Assembly: GCA_021432635.1 (NCBI GenBank)
Contig: MU270046.1
Span: 99,913-163,912, forward strand
Direction of reading: 5' to 3'
From: Thozetella sp. PMI_491
Taxonomy: Eukaryota > Ascomycota > Sordariomycetes > Chaetosphaeriales > Chaetosphaeriaceae
Length of the DNA stretch: 64,000 nt
The notes under the pieces are model-generated. The model was not told the origin of the DNA. It saw only the letters and a program-made list of their open reading frames with translations, and did no database searches. Below are positions 31,631 to 43,700 of the stretch, piece after piece; position 1 is the stretch's first letter; every line of letters begins with the position of its first letter. Both the position numbers and the translations under genes were made by a program.

Positions 31631-33535
31631 ATGGCACCGGGCCCACGAGAATATACAATATGTGACGTCTGTAGGCCCATCTCTATCGACACTCTCAGCG
31701 CGCCCGGCGGACTCCAGCACGAGAAAGATGCTATGTTCGGCGGCTTCCGCACCAACGGTCATGGTAAATATTGCGACCTTTGTCAAGCTTTCGCCCATGA
31801 GCAAACTATTTGGAGCAAGAAGGACTTCCGTCTAGTCCTCAAGCCACAACATGGAACGGACCACATGTGCCTAGGGATCACATACGGCGACAACATTGAG
31901 GCTCCGGAGCCTAATTATCCCCTCTTCACCGATGAGGGTGACCCTGCAGCTTCGCAGGGCATTCGAATACTTCGAAAGCCAGAGTCTCCTTCGCCGAAGG
32001 CTTACCGGATTGCGCGATCATGGATCGACGAATGCATCTCAAAACACACCTGCAGCACCATACAGTCGCCACGCGAGTTGCCCATGCGGCTGCTCGACCT
32101 AGGTGCCTTCGGTTCCGAGTCTGCCGATGCAAGAGTGGTCGATACCGCCACACTCGGCCCGGAGCCGAAGTATGCTGCTCTCAGTTACTGCTGGGGCGCA
32201 GGCATGCCGGAACACGGGATGACGACTATGTCGAACCTCGAGAGAAGACAGCAGCGTATAGAGGCAGCGTCTGGCCTACCACAGACAATCTTGGATGCAT
32301 TCACAGTAACTCGGGGCCTCAATATCCGCTATCTATGGGTTGATGCTCTCTGCATTATCCAAGACAGCCCGGCAGACTGGGAGAGTGAAGCGGTCAAGAT
32401 GTCAAGTATATATGGCGGCTCCATGGTCAGCATCGCGGCGGAGCTGCCCACAACCTGCACAGAGGGCTTCTTGACCTTCACGCCAGAGCAAGACAACCCA
32501 TGCACTAAGAATATGATGAAGATAACCAACACGGTCCGAGGTGGCCAGAATAGCAATCTGTATATATGGGTGCGGGAGCTTTGCAGATGTTTCCTCTGCC
32601 GCGATATCGAGGAACTGCGGACAACCCAACTCGCCAAGCGTGGGTGGGCGTACCAGGAGCGCTTCTTGGCGCCGCGCATTCTCCATTTCACCGGCGCGCA
32701 GATCCTCTGGGAGTGCCGGAGCCGGTGCGGCATTCCGCTAGAAGACGCTAGCTCGCTGCAGAATATGGATACACTGCATAAGTTTCCGCCCCTCTTTGGA
32801 GATATAGCGAATATTACCTTTGGCCCGATGGTCGACATGAAGGCTACGCGAGTAGAGCTGCGGAGGCTATGGTATGCCAAGGTCGTCCCCGAGTTCTGCA
32901 AGCGTGATCTCACGCAGCCAGCAGACAAGCTTCCGGCAATCGCAGGGGTAGCCAAGGCCTTCGCATCCGGGATGGGCGGCGACGATTTGTATGCCGCAGG
33001 CATCTGGCTGGACGACATCGTCGTCGCATTGAGTTGGAATCCTTTGTTCGCCATCAAGCGGCCAGGGTTCTACCGCGCGCCATCGTTCTCGTGGGCGTGC
33101 ACCGACGGGGAAGTGAACTGGCCGTACAACGGGTCGTGTGAGGTCATCCGTCACATCGCACTGGAGGGGTACCACTTCGAGCGTATCGAGACGTTTGGCT
33201 GCGTCACGGCTGGCTGGGTTACATTGGCGGGCTTCATCGGCCACGGTACTGTGCAAGATAAGAACCTCAGATGCGACAAGTCCCGCACAAGCCTTGGGCG
33301 CGCATACTTTGACGACGTGAGATCTATGGGCGCAACCGAGGGCTGGCAGGCAGTGTATTTCCCCATTTGGTCTCTAACGGACGATCTCTACCTTTTACTA
33401 TTGCGACCCTTAGAAGGAAGGCCAGCGTGCTTCGAGAGAATCGGGCACGTAATAGGTGTTCAGGCGGATTCCACCTTCATGGATGAGGCCTGGCTTGAGA
33501 AGCACTGCGAAAGGATGTCGGTAACATTATTCTAA
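31631..33535 (+). CDS. HET-domain protein, second copy
   Basis: A single exon of 634 residues starting at ATG 31631. An N-terminal Cys-rich stretch (CDVC at 11-14, CDLCQAF near 48) precedes the HET domain. This is marked by YAALSYCWG (181-189), RYLWVDALCIIQDS (233-246) and MSSIYGGSMVSIAAE, then the family's C-terminal part KRGWAYQERFLAPRILHF and ILWECRS, with FSWACTDG further on. This is the common HET architecture without NACHT or WD repeats. It differs clearly from the copy at 20-22 kb, so the two are not a recent duplication. Expected role: self/non-self recognition or regulated cell death in hyphal fusion; no partner is evident nearby. Confidence 0.92.
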   Translation: MAPGPREYTICDVCRPISIDTLSAPGGLQHEKDAMFGGFRTNGHGKYCDLCQAFAHEQTIWSKKDFRLVLKPQHGTDHMCLGITYGDNIEAPEPNYPLFTDEGDPAASQGIRILRKPESPSPKAYRIARSWIDECISKHTCSTIQSPRELPMRLLDLGAFGSESADARVVDTATLGPEPKYAALSYCWGAGMPEHGMTTMSNLERRQQRIEAASGLPQTILDAFTVTRGLNIRYLWVDALCIIQDSPADWESEAVKMSSIYGGSMVSIAAELPTTCTEGFLTFTPEQDNPCTKNMMKITNTVRGGQNSNLYIWVRELCRCFLCRDIEELRTTQLAKRGWAYQERFLAPRILHFTGAQILWECRSRCGIPLEDASSLQNMDTLHKFPPLFGDIANITFGPMVDMKATRVELRRLWYAKVVPEFCKRDLTQPADKLPAIAGVAKAFASGMGGDDLYAAGIWLDDIVVALSWNPLFAIKRPGFYRAPSFSWACTDGEVNWPYNGSCEVIRHIALEGYHFERIETFGCVTAGWVTLAGFIGHGTVQDKNLRCDKSRTSLGRAYFDDVRSMGATEGWQAVYFPIWSLTDDLYLLLLRPLEGRPACFERIGHVIGVQADSTFMDEAWLEKHCERMSVTLF

Positions 33536-33768
33536 CCTGTGGAAAGCTAGCTCCTTGCACTTCAATGTTAACGGCACACATTGCTGTCGCAATGTCACAA
33601 TATGATTCCCTCTACACAACAACAACAACAGTCCAGGTAAGAAACTATGCCTTAACGGTAGATTCTAGTTAGACGGAAAACCTAGATATCTCGAACTGCT
33701 TCCTTCAAACACTTTCAGAACCTAAAATTTGTTATAAAGTATCTAAACATTTAATAGTGGATAAGAGT

Positions 33769-35122
33769 CTATGAATGGCGTGATAACCCTGGGTAGAATC
33801 GCTTGAGGTATACGGATATAGTTCGGATTTCGACCCTGGTCCTCAGCTGCATCCACCAGATCTCCTCGGGTAACTCGTCATACCACTGTGCGAGCAGTAA
33901 AAGTGCCACTGGATCTTTGCACTGCAGCAGGGCCTTGAACGGCCGGTGTGCCTGGCTTATGAATGAGAGGGCCTTGGCAAGCGTTACTTCCTCTTTAAGC
34001 GTGTTCTGAAGCCGAACAATGCCATGAACCGCCGCAAAGTAGGGGTGATTCTCCGCGTTGGAAGAGTCGTTAAGCATACACAAATCGACCAGGGCCTCTG
34101 GGATGCCATCGATGCCAGCCTTCGGTAACGGCGCGTCAGCTTCTGTATAAATACGAGCGAACTTGCAGAAGATGCTGTCTTGTCGTAAAGGATTTGTTAG
34201 TTGCCAGAGCACATATTTGCCCTCGCTCATCTGCAACCACTCTAAATCTGATGAGTCGGATATCTTTAGTGGCCAGGCGGCTTCCGGCGCAGAGAGGTCT
34301 GCTTGAGCGAATGATATGATGCTAACGATCGTTGCTGCGGCCCAAATAGGGTCACGATCGTCCGGCAGAATGGGCTTCTGGAGCTTCTGATTCAGCAAAC
34401 TGGTACATTGAGAGTAGTGATATAGCTCAGTTACAGAACGAGCAGTTTCTGACTGGCTTAGAAATCGACGGTGGGCGCCTGCAAGAGCCAACATGCCGTG
34501 CATCAGGAAAGGGTACTGCAAACAAAGAAGTTAATAAAGCATACAGTATATCTCAGGCAAACTAACGATGAGGTGAAGATGTGTTTGCATCTGTAATCCG
34601 AAACATAGAACAAGGGGAGGGTCGTACATAGCAAGCAAGCCGAGAAACCTCGGTTCTGTACAAGGACGTCATTTTCGGATCGGCTGCTGTGAACACAGGT
34701 CGAGTCTGAAGGTGATGCAACAGGTCTAAACTCTTGGCATCCAGAGGAAATAGTGTTGCGGCACCTGTAATACTATTGTCCGAGCTGAGAGGCCCATACA
34801 ACGACCACGTCATTTCTCGCAAGCAGACTGCGCGCGATTTCGCCCCGGCTGCTCGTGATGATGTGCCGCTTTTGAGCTGAAGATCGAATACATCGCCGCT
34901 AAAGTTGCATATCACGCCATACGCCTGGCATCGCTGGCAATGCGGACGTGTTCCGTCGCACTACGATGGTAGCCTCCATCAGTCTCAGGGGACAGTGAAA
35001 ATGCGACTGGGGGTTAGCTCAAATACCTTGATCTTGCGGAGCTTGCAATTACGGCAGCCTTTTGGAGATTTCCTATAGGGCCCGCGCTTCTGCCCCATCT
35101 TAGTCACGCGTTGGGAATCCAT
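33769..35122 (-). CDS. Zn2Cys6 transcription factor, UPC2-like class
   Basis: Exons 35122-35027, 34960-34628 and 34515-33769 give 391 residues. The cluster sits at the extreme N-terminus: KGCRNCKLRKIK/CDGTRPHCQRC, then QAYGVIC, with the first intron falling exactly before the third Cys. The segment YPFLMHGMLALAGAHRRFL marks the start of the regulator domain shared with sterol-uptake-type (UPC2) proteins, which are short and lack the large MHR. The second intron (34516-34627) is less certain because the alternative donor GTTAGT at about 34570 is also possible. The gene is divergent from the SDR at 35643 across 520 bp, making that gene a candidate target. Ligand or function unknown. Confidence 0.85.
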
Positions 35123-35642
35123 GTTACTCCTCGAGGAGAATGATCAGGGCAGCCCAGACGTGCGCGGCATCCGGGGCGATGAGGTCGTAGATCTGGCCGG
35201 CCGGCCGGAGATAGAAAGTAACTCCACATCGGGAGGTACCGACGCTAACCCGTTCTCGCATTTTCGACGCCAAGACCTCTTATGTCAATAGACGCTAACC
35301 CATCATCGCGCGCAAGTCGCATCTTATTGGCTAGCTGCTGAGACTAGGAACCGCCTGTCGTCACCAAGTTGCTTCATCTTCGTGACAAGTTGCAAAGTAG
35401 TTCATCGGATATAGGGGTCAGAAGGAGATAGTATCTGCCCGATGAAATGACGCGATTCTCAATTTTTGTACTGCCCTTGCCCCCTATATAAAGCCACCGC
35501 AAGCTTGAGTTTGATCACCAGCAATACGACAGTGCAACACCAGCCGTCTAAACGCAAACGAATACCTACAAATCGGCTCAAAGAGACTAATTCGTAACCT
35601 ACCTCACACTGCATCGTCAAAGGATCTCTTTAAATATTCGAA
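35123..35642. promoter_or_regulatory. Divergent promoter region with TATA box for the SDR gene
   Basis: Between the regulator and SDR starts. TATATAAA lies at 35485-35492, about 150 bp before the SDR ATG, followed by a CA-rich leader typical of well-expressed fungal genes (CACCAGCAATACGACAG). Confidence 0.65.
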
Positions 35643-36557
35643 ATGCGAGTTTTCGTTACCGGAGCCACAGGCGGAGTCGGCAACTTCGTCGTTGCCGAGC
35701 TCATCGCCAATGGACACCACGTACTCGGCCTGTGCCGCGACGAAGCCAAGGCAGCAATCCTCAAAGCATCCGGTGCAGAGCCGCTGATCGGAGGCCTGGC
35801 CGACCTAGACGTGCTGAAGCAGGGTGCGTCATCATGCGACGCCGTGATCCACCTAGCCTTTGTGCACGACTTTGCCGACATGGCCGGCTCGTGCGCGACG
35901 GACCGGGCCGCCATCACAGCTATGTGCTCGGTGATCGAGGGCACCAGCAAGCCTTTGGTCATCACCTCGGGCACCATGATGGGTCCTCATGGGCGTGTCT
36001 TCACCGAGGACGACGGCTATGACAAGAATAACCCGTTCACATCTGCCCGCGGCGCCTCGGAGGATCTGGTCCTAGGTTTGGCATCCAATGGCGTGCGAGC
36101 TTTTATAATGCGCCTGCCGCCTACCGTCCACTGCAGCGGCGATCCCGGGTTCACCGCCATGCTGGTCGGTGTGGCCAAGCAGAAGGGTGTCTCCGCATAT
36201 CCCGGTGACGGTCTGAACCGTTGGTCTGCGGTACACAAGGCGGACGCCGCTGTGGCGTACCGTCTCGCAATTGAGAAAGCTCCGGTCGATGGTCTGGTCT
36301 TTCATGCGGTTGGGGAAGAAGGGGTTACCCTCAAGAATATCGCTCGAGCCATTGGAGACAAGTACAACCTACCGGTCGAAAGCAAGGCCACTGAGGAGAT
36401 ACAGGGTCATTATGGTATGGCAAGCTTCGCTGTACCAGTGGATAACCCTGCATCTAGTGTGAAGACTAGGGAACTGCTGGGTTGGACGCCGACACAACCG
36501 TCTCTTCTTGAGGATATCGCGAACGGGGCGTATGATGGGGATCTTAATGAACACTAG
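35643..36557 (+). CDS. NAD(P)-dependent epimerase/reductase-like extended SDR
   Basis: A single exon of 304 residues. The Rossmann motif FVTGATGGVGN (4-14) is of the TGxxGxxG kind, followed by HHVLGLCRDEAKA, which carries the adenosine-ribose-binding region; VIHLAFVHDF and LVITSGTMMG are the next strands. The later part (GDGLNRWSAVHKADAAVAYRLA, FHAVGEEGVTLKNIA) matches the pattern of fungal NAD-dependent epimerase/dehydratase-like proteins, often reductases of carbonyls in specialised metabolism. The usual YxxxK is not obvious at its standard place, so activity may be reductive without a classical Tyr or may use another residue. It sits between two Zn2Cys6 genes. The TATA box and leader suggest regulated, strong expression. 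Confidence 0.88.
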   Translation: MRVFVTGATGGVGNFVVAELIANGHHVLGLCRDEAKAAILKASGAEPLIGGLADLDVLKQGASSCDAVIHLAFVHDFADMAGSCATDRAAITAMCSVIEGTSKPLVITSGTMMGPHGRVFTEDDGYDKNNPFTSARGASEDLVLGLASNGVRAFIMRLPPTVHCSGDPGFTAMLVGVAKQKGVSAYPGDGLNRWSAVHKADAAVAYRLAIEKAPVDGLVFHAVGEEGVTLKNIARAIGDKYNLPVESKATEEIQGHYGMASFAVPVDNPASSVKTRELLGWTPTQPSLLEDIANGAYDGDLNEH

Positions 36558-37417
36558 TCTTTTAATTAGCCTCTTATTACACTCACACGATCCTGTCGGT
36601 AGCTATTATGGCCTAGTTTCTATGTCCCCAAGCAGCAGTGACACCTAGGCCTCAAGGATAATTCAGATATATTCCTAGATATATGTGCTGCTCCGAGGCG
36701 CCCCAAGATCTTTGAGAATAGCGCGCCCCGGGAAGGGCGAAATAATTGGTGAAACCGCAGTCTACATCAGTGTGCAGTTGCTGGTGTAGTAGGTGACTGG
36801 CTTGTTTTGGGTCCATGCGTGCTCACAGCCACTGCATGTTTTAGCACCACGGGAACCGCTCCTCTCTTGTCTTCACTATTCCTGCATCGCACCAATAGCC
36901 AGTTTCCCGACTTATTTAGCGATCGCTCTGTCATATGAAGACGTGGCCCATGGGAGTTTCCGTGGCTGTGCCTTCACGGGGAAGTATGTAGCCAGAGGCT
37001 CCCAAACCATCGGCTAGACCGGTCCTTTCCCCTGATTGGATACCACTACCCCTCCGAGAGACCCCACACGCATACGCTACCGAAAAGGGGCAAGTGCAAT
37101 AATGTGACCCACTCGATTAACCAATAAAATGTCAAATTCGACAGCCCCTGTAGACTGGGCATGCTGACGTACAGGCTTCCTCCAAACCAGCCTCGACGCG
37201 ACGAAAGGAGACCTGATGGTCTATAGTTTGCTGATGGGACTCCGTTGAACGGCTGCCATGTTGGCCACAGCTGCCAGAAAATTAGCACGTACGCGCGACT
37301 TTCGGGTAGTGAATGCTTTCCAGACAGCCAAACGGAGTGTCCAACTTTGACTGTCACGCTGAGCCGATATCGAGCCCCCTTGGTTTATGCCCTTGAAGCT
37401 GTTTCCACCCTTGAGCG
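36558..37417. other. Intergenic region
   Basis: 0.86 kb between two plus-strand genes. No domain-bearing frame. It holds the SDR 3' region and the promoter of the next regulator. Confidence 0.6.
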
Positions 37418-39469
37418 ATGAACGGGACGAATAAAAAGCGCCGCTACCACAAACGGAGCCGCACCGGCTGCTCCCGGTGCAAGCAACGGCGCGTGCGGTG
37501 CGACGAGATTCGTCCGTCATGGTTGGTACCATCTTGCCCTTCTGAGCCTCTTATCGAGGCAGGGTTTCCCGTGCCTGTCCTGGGGGACACGACATGCATC
37601 CTGCAGTAGCTGATAGCATTCTCTTGTCGCAGCACGCAATGCATCATCGCGCAGCTGGAATGTCCCTATGGACTGCCTGAGGCTCCGCTTCGCGACCGGC
37701 GCGTGACAACGCTGGCCAATCCCGGCGTCGTCATATGGCAGCTTCCCAACGCGGCCGTGGACCCGTTCGACTCGCTTCCCATCCGGATGCCCCTCCGTTC
37801 CCTCGACCTGGCCCGCTACTGTAAGTTGTCTCCGTTATTCCTTGCCTCCACCCGGGTAGTGTGAGGGTAGAAAGCTGAACGGTGGGACGTCCACCTAACA
37901 CAGTTAGGGAGATCTTCCGGTCAGAATATTGCGACGGCAGCCCTGGCGGAACGGAAATGATTTCTGCTGGCGGTCAGAGGATAGATCAGTATGACAACCC
38001 ATTCCTCTCCAATTTGCCGATACTAAAACAGGGCCCGTGTTAACTGTGGTAGAATTGGTTTGTCCCTGCAAGAGCCCACGACAGTGAGGATATTGGTTCT
38101 CATCTCCGCCTTTCATTACCTGTGGAGAACCGGCTCGTTTCACACATTTGACAAGACCTTCTTTTTCCACAAGGCTGAGGCTATTCGCCGGGTAAACGAA
38201 TGGCTGGCGAACCCAGACCCGAGCGAACTAGATAATTGCATGAAGCTGGTCTCTGCGCTCAGTATTTCGGAGGTAAGACATCCTTCCCCGGTTCTCGTGC
38301 CTGCCGTCTCAGATCTTACCCGTCTCCCTTGTAGTCATGCATCGGCAACTTTCCTGCAGCCAGCACACACGCGGATGGGCTTCTGACCCTGTTCGACATA
38401 GCTGCAGGGTCGCGAGGGGTAGAAACGGATGCTGAGTTTAGCGAAACGCGCGAGATGCGCAACCGACTGCTCCTATCGTAAGCCCCTCCAGTTCGTCATT
38501 TCTGCCTCACTGGCAGCTGAACCTGTCGAATATCTGACAAGTCGTACCTCGTATAGGAGCAATAGCTTCTCATGCGCCGTCAAGTCTCGCGTAACCGAAG
38601 ATCTAGCCTTTCAAGCCGATGCCGGTGTGGTCTGGCATCGTGCCTTTTCGGGCCTGCCGGACAACCTCCGAGCTACGGAGCTGCTGCCATCCCTGTACCT
38701 CGGATGCACCTCACCATCCGGCGAAGCCCTGCGCATACGTGACATTGTCGATGCCACGCCAATTATTGCTGCGATGCGCCAGCTCACATCGGCCATGGCG
38801 CGGAGTCGGCGCGGGAATGGAGCCGTGCGTCACCACCAAGTGGTAAGCCAGGGCCAGGCCCCCCAGCGTAGTCTTTGCGATGGCGAGAACCCAGCTGCTT
38901 GTCCCGCGTGCCGTGGCTACTGCGCACTATTTCGAGCCAACATCGCGACTCACGCGTGGTCGCTCGAGCCGTCCTCGTGCGCAAGTTCCACGATCTCCAG
39001 CGAGGAGGATATACTTGATCTTGGCCCTGCACCTCTAGGCCTGCCTTCTTCTTGGTCGGGGATGCATGCAGCAGGAAGCTGCTATCTGAACGCTGTGATA
39101 CCCCTGTGGCATGGTGGGCAGCCGTATCGGCCGGCAATGCTGTCGAAGGTGGTGCAGATCCTCAGGGAGGACCTCGTCCGCTCCGAAGAGAAGGCACTGG
39201 AGGCGGGCAAGGGCCACATTCTCAATGCGTCGTGGTTCTGGAAGGTCTTTGCCGGGGCGAGTGCGCTACAGCTATCCATGGAGCTTGGCGATAATGTCGA
39301 GTGCATGGCGGATCTGTACTGGTTCGAGGCGCAGGTCCGGAGATGGAGCCAGAGCACAGTCACCACTGCCTGGGTGGATGCGAGGGCATGTTTGGCGGAA
39401 TTGGTATGGCCAGATGCGGACATGGAGAACCCCATGCACCTCGTTCTCTGGAACAGGGCTACTTCGTAG
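37418..39469 (+). CDS. Zn2Cys6 transcription factor, UPC2-like class
   Basis: Six exons (37418-37521, 37633-37820, 37904-38032, 38073-38272, 38335-38477, 38557-39469) join into 558 residues. A basic start (NGTNKKRRYHKRSRT) leads into GCSRCKQRRVRCDEIRPS/CTQC and AQLEC, the complete CX2CX6CX6CX2CX6C. Further conserved-looking segments are YDNPFLSNLPILKQ, VRILVLISAFHYL, KAEAIRRVNEWLANP and SCIGNFPAASTHADGLLTL, typical of the fungal-specific domain of this class. The join at 38033-38072 needs a 40-nt intron with a non-consensus GC donor (GCCCGT). Without it there is a stop, so this is either a rare GC-AG intron or a lesion. The alpha/beta-hydrolase gene follows 380 bp downstream on the same strand. 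Confidence 0.82.
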
Positions 39470-39849
39470 GCTGCGACCTGCCCCTTTCTTTTCTGATGTG
39501 GCCAAACCATGGCCGCCACCCGAGTCTCGCTGGGGCTTGGCCATCCCAGTCCTATCCGGACGATAGACGATTCATTGTACCTTAGACTAGCGTTTTAGTT
39601 CGAAGAAGCTCACCTAGGCCCCCAACCGACTGTCCCATCGCCAATGCGCTAAGCCCAAAGGGGAAGCGTATCCGGCAAGTCTGTCTGGCGGCCGTGCCTT
39701 CACTTTAAAATGCACGGGGGACAAAAGCACCTCTCGTGCGTATAAAAGGAAGTCTTTGATCTCACATCATTTTACTTATTTCTCCATGCAAGTACGCCTT
39801 TGGAGCATTTTGGCTCGATCTATTCTACAGTTCGGCATACCCCCTCACA
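39470..39849. promoter_or_regulatory. Promoter region of the alpha/beta-hydrolase gene
   Basis: TATAAAA at 39741-39747, 103 bp before the ATG at 39850, followed by a pyrimidine-rich stretch; a short same-strand interval with nothing else recognisable. Confidence 0.6.
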
Positions 39850-40680
39850 ATGAAGTCCGGTGTCGAGAAGCCCGTGATTGTGCTCGCCCATGGGGCGTGG
39901 CATACCCCTTTGCACTACCTGGGTCTCCTTTTATCGCTTCGTGGGCAGGGCTATACTGTTGTTGCACCGCCTCTCCCTACCACAGGCTTCACAGAGGGCC
40001 TTGCCAAGGTAGGCCTCGAAGACGGCGCAAATGCGCTTCGCAGCACTATGGCCCCTTTCTTACAGGATGGCCGGGAGATTGTCATGGTGGCCCACAGCCA
40101 CGGCGGTATGGTGGCGACAGACAGCGTGATCGGCGAGACAGTCCAGGAGAGAAAACTACGCGGTGAACTCGGTGGGGTGAAGGCCATCGTGTATATTGCC
40201 GCTTTTGCTCCGCCGCAAGCCGGCCTTAGCCTTATAGCAGCCATTGGCTTGGAAAAGGAGTCGGACCATCCCGACTGGTGGTATCCCAAGGTAAGCTAAC
40301 GTACTTTCTGATACGACGAGTGGTATTCGATGACTCTAACCCGGAGAAAGGACGGCGTCGTACTTCTCGGCGGCAAGGCTCTTAACACGCTATACGGAGA
40401 CGTGGAAGACGAGGTTGCACGGATATACTATAGTGGGGTGGCGCCTCAGAGCTTTGCGTCTTTCACCGAGCCCTGTAAGCATGCGGCCTCCGAGATCCAG
40501 GCGGCCAAGGTCTACGTTGCGTGTCGGGCAGACAGGGCCATCCCATACGAAGCCCAGGTGGCCATGGCGGGAGAAGCCGGGGCCGAGACAGTCCACTTTG
40601 ACTGCGGACATAGTCCATTTGCAAAGGAGGATGAGCTGGCACAGTTGTCAAGTGTAATTTTCCGCGCAGCGGAGAGTTAG
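39850..40680 (+). CDS. Alpha/beta-hydrolase fold protein
   Basis: Two exons (39850-40290, 40351-40680; 60-nt intron) give 256 residues without a signal peptide. The oxyanion region is VLAHGAWHTP (11-20). The nucleophile elbow is VMVAHSHGG with Ser83, where the first Gly of GxSxG is Ala. The catalytic His lies in CGHSPF near the C-terminus. The layout matches the EstA / salicylate-esterase-like group, which includes plant methylketone and hormone-ester hydrolases and fungal lactonase-like proteins. It likely cleaves a small ester or lactone in the cytosol. Placed behind a Zn2Cys6 gene and near an SDR, it could belong to a small tailoring or detoxification set. Confidence 0.88.
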
Positions 40681-40745
40681 CTTGAGATGGAATGTCCATT
40701 GCAGAGGAAAATAAGCATGTACCCCCACCAGGCTACCCGTATAAC

Positions 40746-43700
40746 CTAAACCGTGACCCTCTGCGCCATTAGGTCTTTAATCAAATCTCTGCAAGCAATA
40801 TGTCCATTTTCTTCTGCCAACCGCATTGCATTTCGGCACTGATTCTCGTTGAAGACAGCATCGTTAAGCCCCCAGAGGTACTCGATCATATCAATGCGGT
40901 TGTGTTCTGCTGCACCCTCCAGGGGCCATCGACCATGTACGTCTGACGGCTTGGCCGTGATGTCGGCACCGAAATCTAGCAGTGTGGCCGCGATATTGAT
41001 ATTTCCACTAATAGCAGCTAACTGTAGAGCTGTTGCACCGCTCTGAGTTGCCGGTTTCTCGTTAGGGTCCACCCCAAGGCTCAGAAGGAGTGAAACGATC
41101 TCAAGATTCTGGGTCTCTGCTGCCTGCTGCAGAGGTGTTCGTTTGATCCCTAGGGTAGCTGGCCTCTTTATATCTGCTCCACTTTGAATTAGGAGCTGTA
41201 CTAAATTTTGATTGTTGGTCTTAATAGCCAAAAGAAGCGCTGTTTGGTTGACAAGTATACCGCTGTATGGTGACAACACAATGCTGTTGACGTCACAGCC
41301 AGCATCAATAAGTTGTTTTACTAAGGAAATGTCGTTAGGGTCTTGGGTTGAACACTTCTCAATTGCGCTTCCAAGAACAGAAATGAAATCGAGACCATGA
41401 GAAATCTCATCATTTACCCATGGTAAGACAATGTTGATGCCTGGTATCTTCAAGCCGAGAAGGCAGGCCACAGCGTTAGGGGTCGCTGCGCCTCGTCTGA
41501 TAATAGATCTCAGTGCGATTGGCCCGAAATACGATCCTGCACCGTGCTTGTCTCCAGTGACCTGTGTAACAAGGAATGGGAGCATATCGGGAGCCAGACG
41601 GGCGCAAGCTGCGCCCAAATTAGGTGCTGTTGTTGGGTCTGCGCCGTAGCCGACCAGTCTATGGAACAACTCCTCATCCCGTTCCTCCGACGCATAAAGC
41701 AGAGCAAGAGAGAGGCTTTCGGATGAGACCATGTTTGAAATAGCCAGGAAGTTGGAAAGTTCAAAGTTTCTTTCCTTCAGTATTCTGATGAATGTAGAAC
41801 GGGGTATCATGCGTCTTGGAAATGCAGTGTGGAGGGCTTGGAGGATCGATATGTTGCCCCACAGGGCTGCCGCTTCGAGACATCTAACCCGGCGCCGATC
41901 ACCGTTCTCAAATGTAATCAGCATGTCAGACTGAAGGCTTGCTCCGATGTCGACATCGAGTAATCTCATAATCGTAGCCGTGTCTCTACGTCGCGTTGCA
42001 GCTAACAATACGTCCCTGTGTTCTGTAATGGTGTCGACTTTGGCGCCTGCTCTCAATAATACTGAGAAAATTTCTTGGTGGCCGTTGCAATACGCGTAAT
42101 ATAACGCACGCTCCATATCCGAAGGCTTTGGGTGTAATTGATGATGGAGCAATTTCCGAACGTAGAGCAGATCACCGATCTTTGAGGCTGCAGTTATTGC
42201 TGCTTGAAATCGCCCGTCGTCTTTCTCAAGCCCGGTCAGTGCCCCAGCATCTTCACTTTTCTGAATGAGTTTTGCGTTCCGTGCCTCGAGCGCTTCTGCA
42301 AGTGGCGTCGTATATGCCAGACCTCCGCGTTTTCTTTGTTCCCAATCACCATAGTCGTGGTAAGCACCTAGGTCAATAGAATGCGCCTGTGGATTCGGCT
42401 CTGGATTCACCGCCAGGACTGCGTCAATGACTTCAGGATCTCCATTACGTATTGCCGCGCTCAGTATTCTATGCGGGTGTTTGTAGTGCGGCATAATTGT
42501 ACGGACAACCTCGGTATAGCCTTTCATGGCACTTTTAATCAACGCTGGTTCAACTTGTTCCAGCCAAATCGTCGTAAGGATGTGGGTGTGGGCTCGGTCA
42601 TCTGAGTCGAAAATTCTTGGCATGATTTCCGCACATTGTAAACGATCTAAATGATCCACAGCTGCGTACAGCATTCCTTGGGAGAGAAAGGCCGGTAGAT
42701 TGGCATCTAAAAGCCTGATGGCAACACGAAAGGCAACGCCATGGCCACTGAATGACTCGAAGAATCTGAGGGTATATTTGGGATCTATTTGGATCCCATA
42801 ATCAAGTAATTTCTCGGCGATAATGATTGACTCTTTAGGGTGTATTTTATCGATATGTTCGATCTCGACAAGAGCGTAGAGTGCGCCGCCTTCGTACATT
42901 GATCGATTCACATCAGTGCCGGAACTGAGTAAGAGTGTGACTCCATCTTCGTCCAGAAGCCTAACAGCACGCTCAAGTGGCGTGTATCTGTTGCCGTGGA
43001 CTGTGCACACGATTTTATTAATATCGAACGCATCAAGAGATATCAGATGGCGCATTGTTGCCGGGTCTTTTGCTTCGATTGTAGCGCGAAAAAGGTTTTC
43101 TGCGAAAGATCGCGCGAAGCAAGACTTGTTCACTCCGAGATACTGCCATATCAAAGAGCGGGTAGTCCCATGTTGACGGAGAAGTTTGAGTACTCCCTCA
43201 ATCGGAAGGTCCTTCAGGCCCACAAATCCATTGGCAATTGAGAATAGAAGACTCCGGTATATTTTAGATTCGAGAATTCCGTCCTCTGTCATTAAATCCA
43301 TGGCTCTTCGCGTGGCAAAGGGAGTATCCCAATTTGGAAGAAGTGTGTCCAGAGACTTGATGATGAACCGAACTTTGCGGGTATATATATCGAGTTGTTT
43401 GTCGTCCATTGCCGATGCACTGACCGCGAGATTATGCACGAGACCTTCAACTGAATCTATGTTTGCATGGTTTCCACCATTCTGCGATGATGCAAAATTG
43501 GATTTTGCGGAACGTATCACTGAGATCTGTCAGAAAGCCCCTTATGGCCAGCCGTCGAGCGACCCTGTGTTTGGGGTAGGCAAACGAACCTCGGATTGGC
43601 AAATCTCGTTCGAACCGAGCGAATGGAAGCTGATCTGCAACGGAGTACGGAATCATCGGTCGATAGAATATACTCACGTTATCCGAGTTGTATAGGAACT

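Noticed and set aside
31368-31835. Several minus-strand frames before and over the second HET gene
   Set aside because: They lie in the promoter or antisense to the HET start and contain no domain.
32329-33057. A 242-codon minus-strand frame
   Set aside because: Antisense shadow of the HET gene, GC-driven.
38784-39566. Multiple 80-150 codon frames overlapping the regulator exon
   Set aside because: Frame shadows of the 37418-39469 gene.
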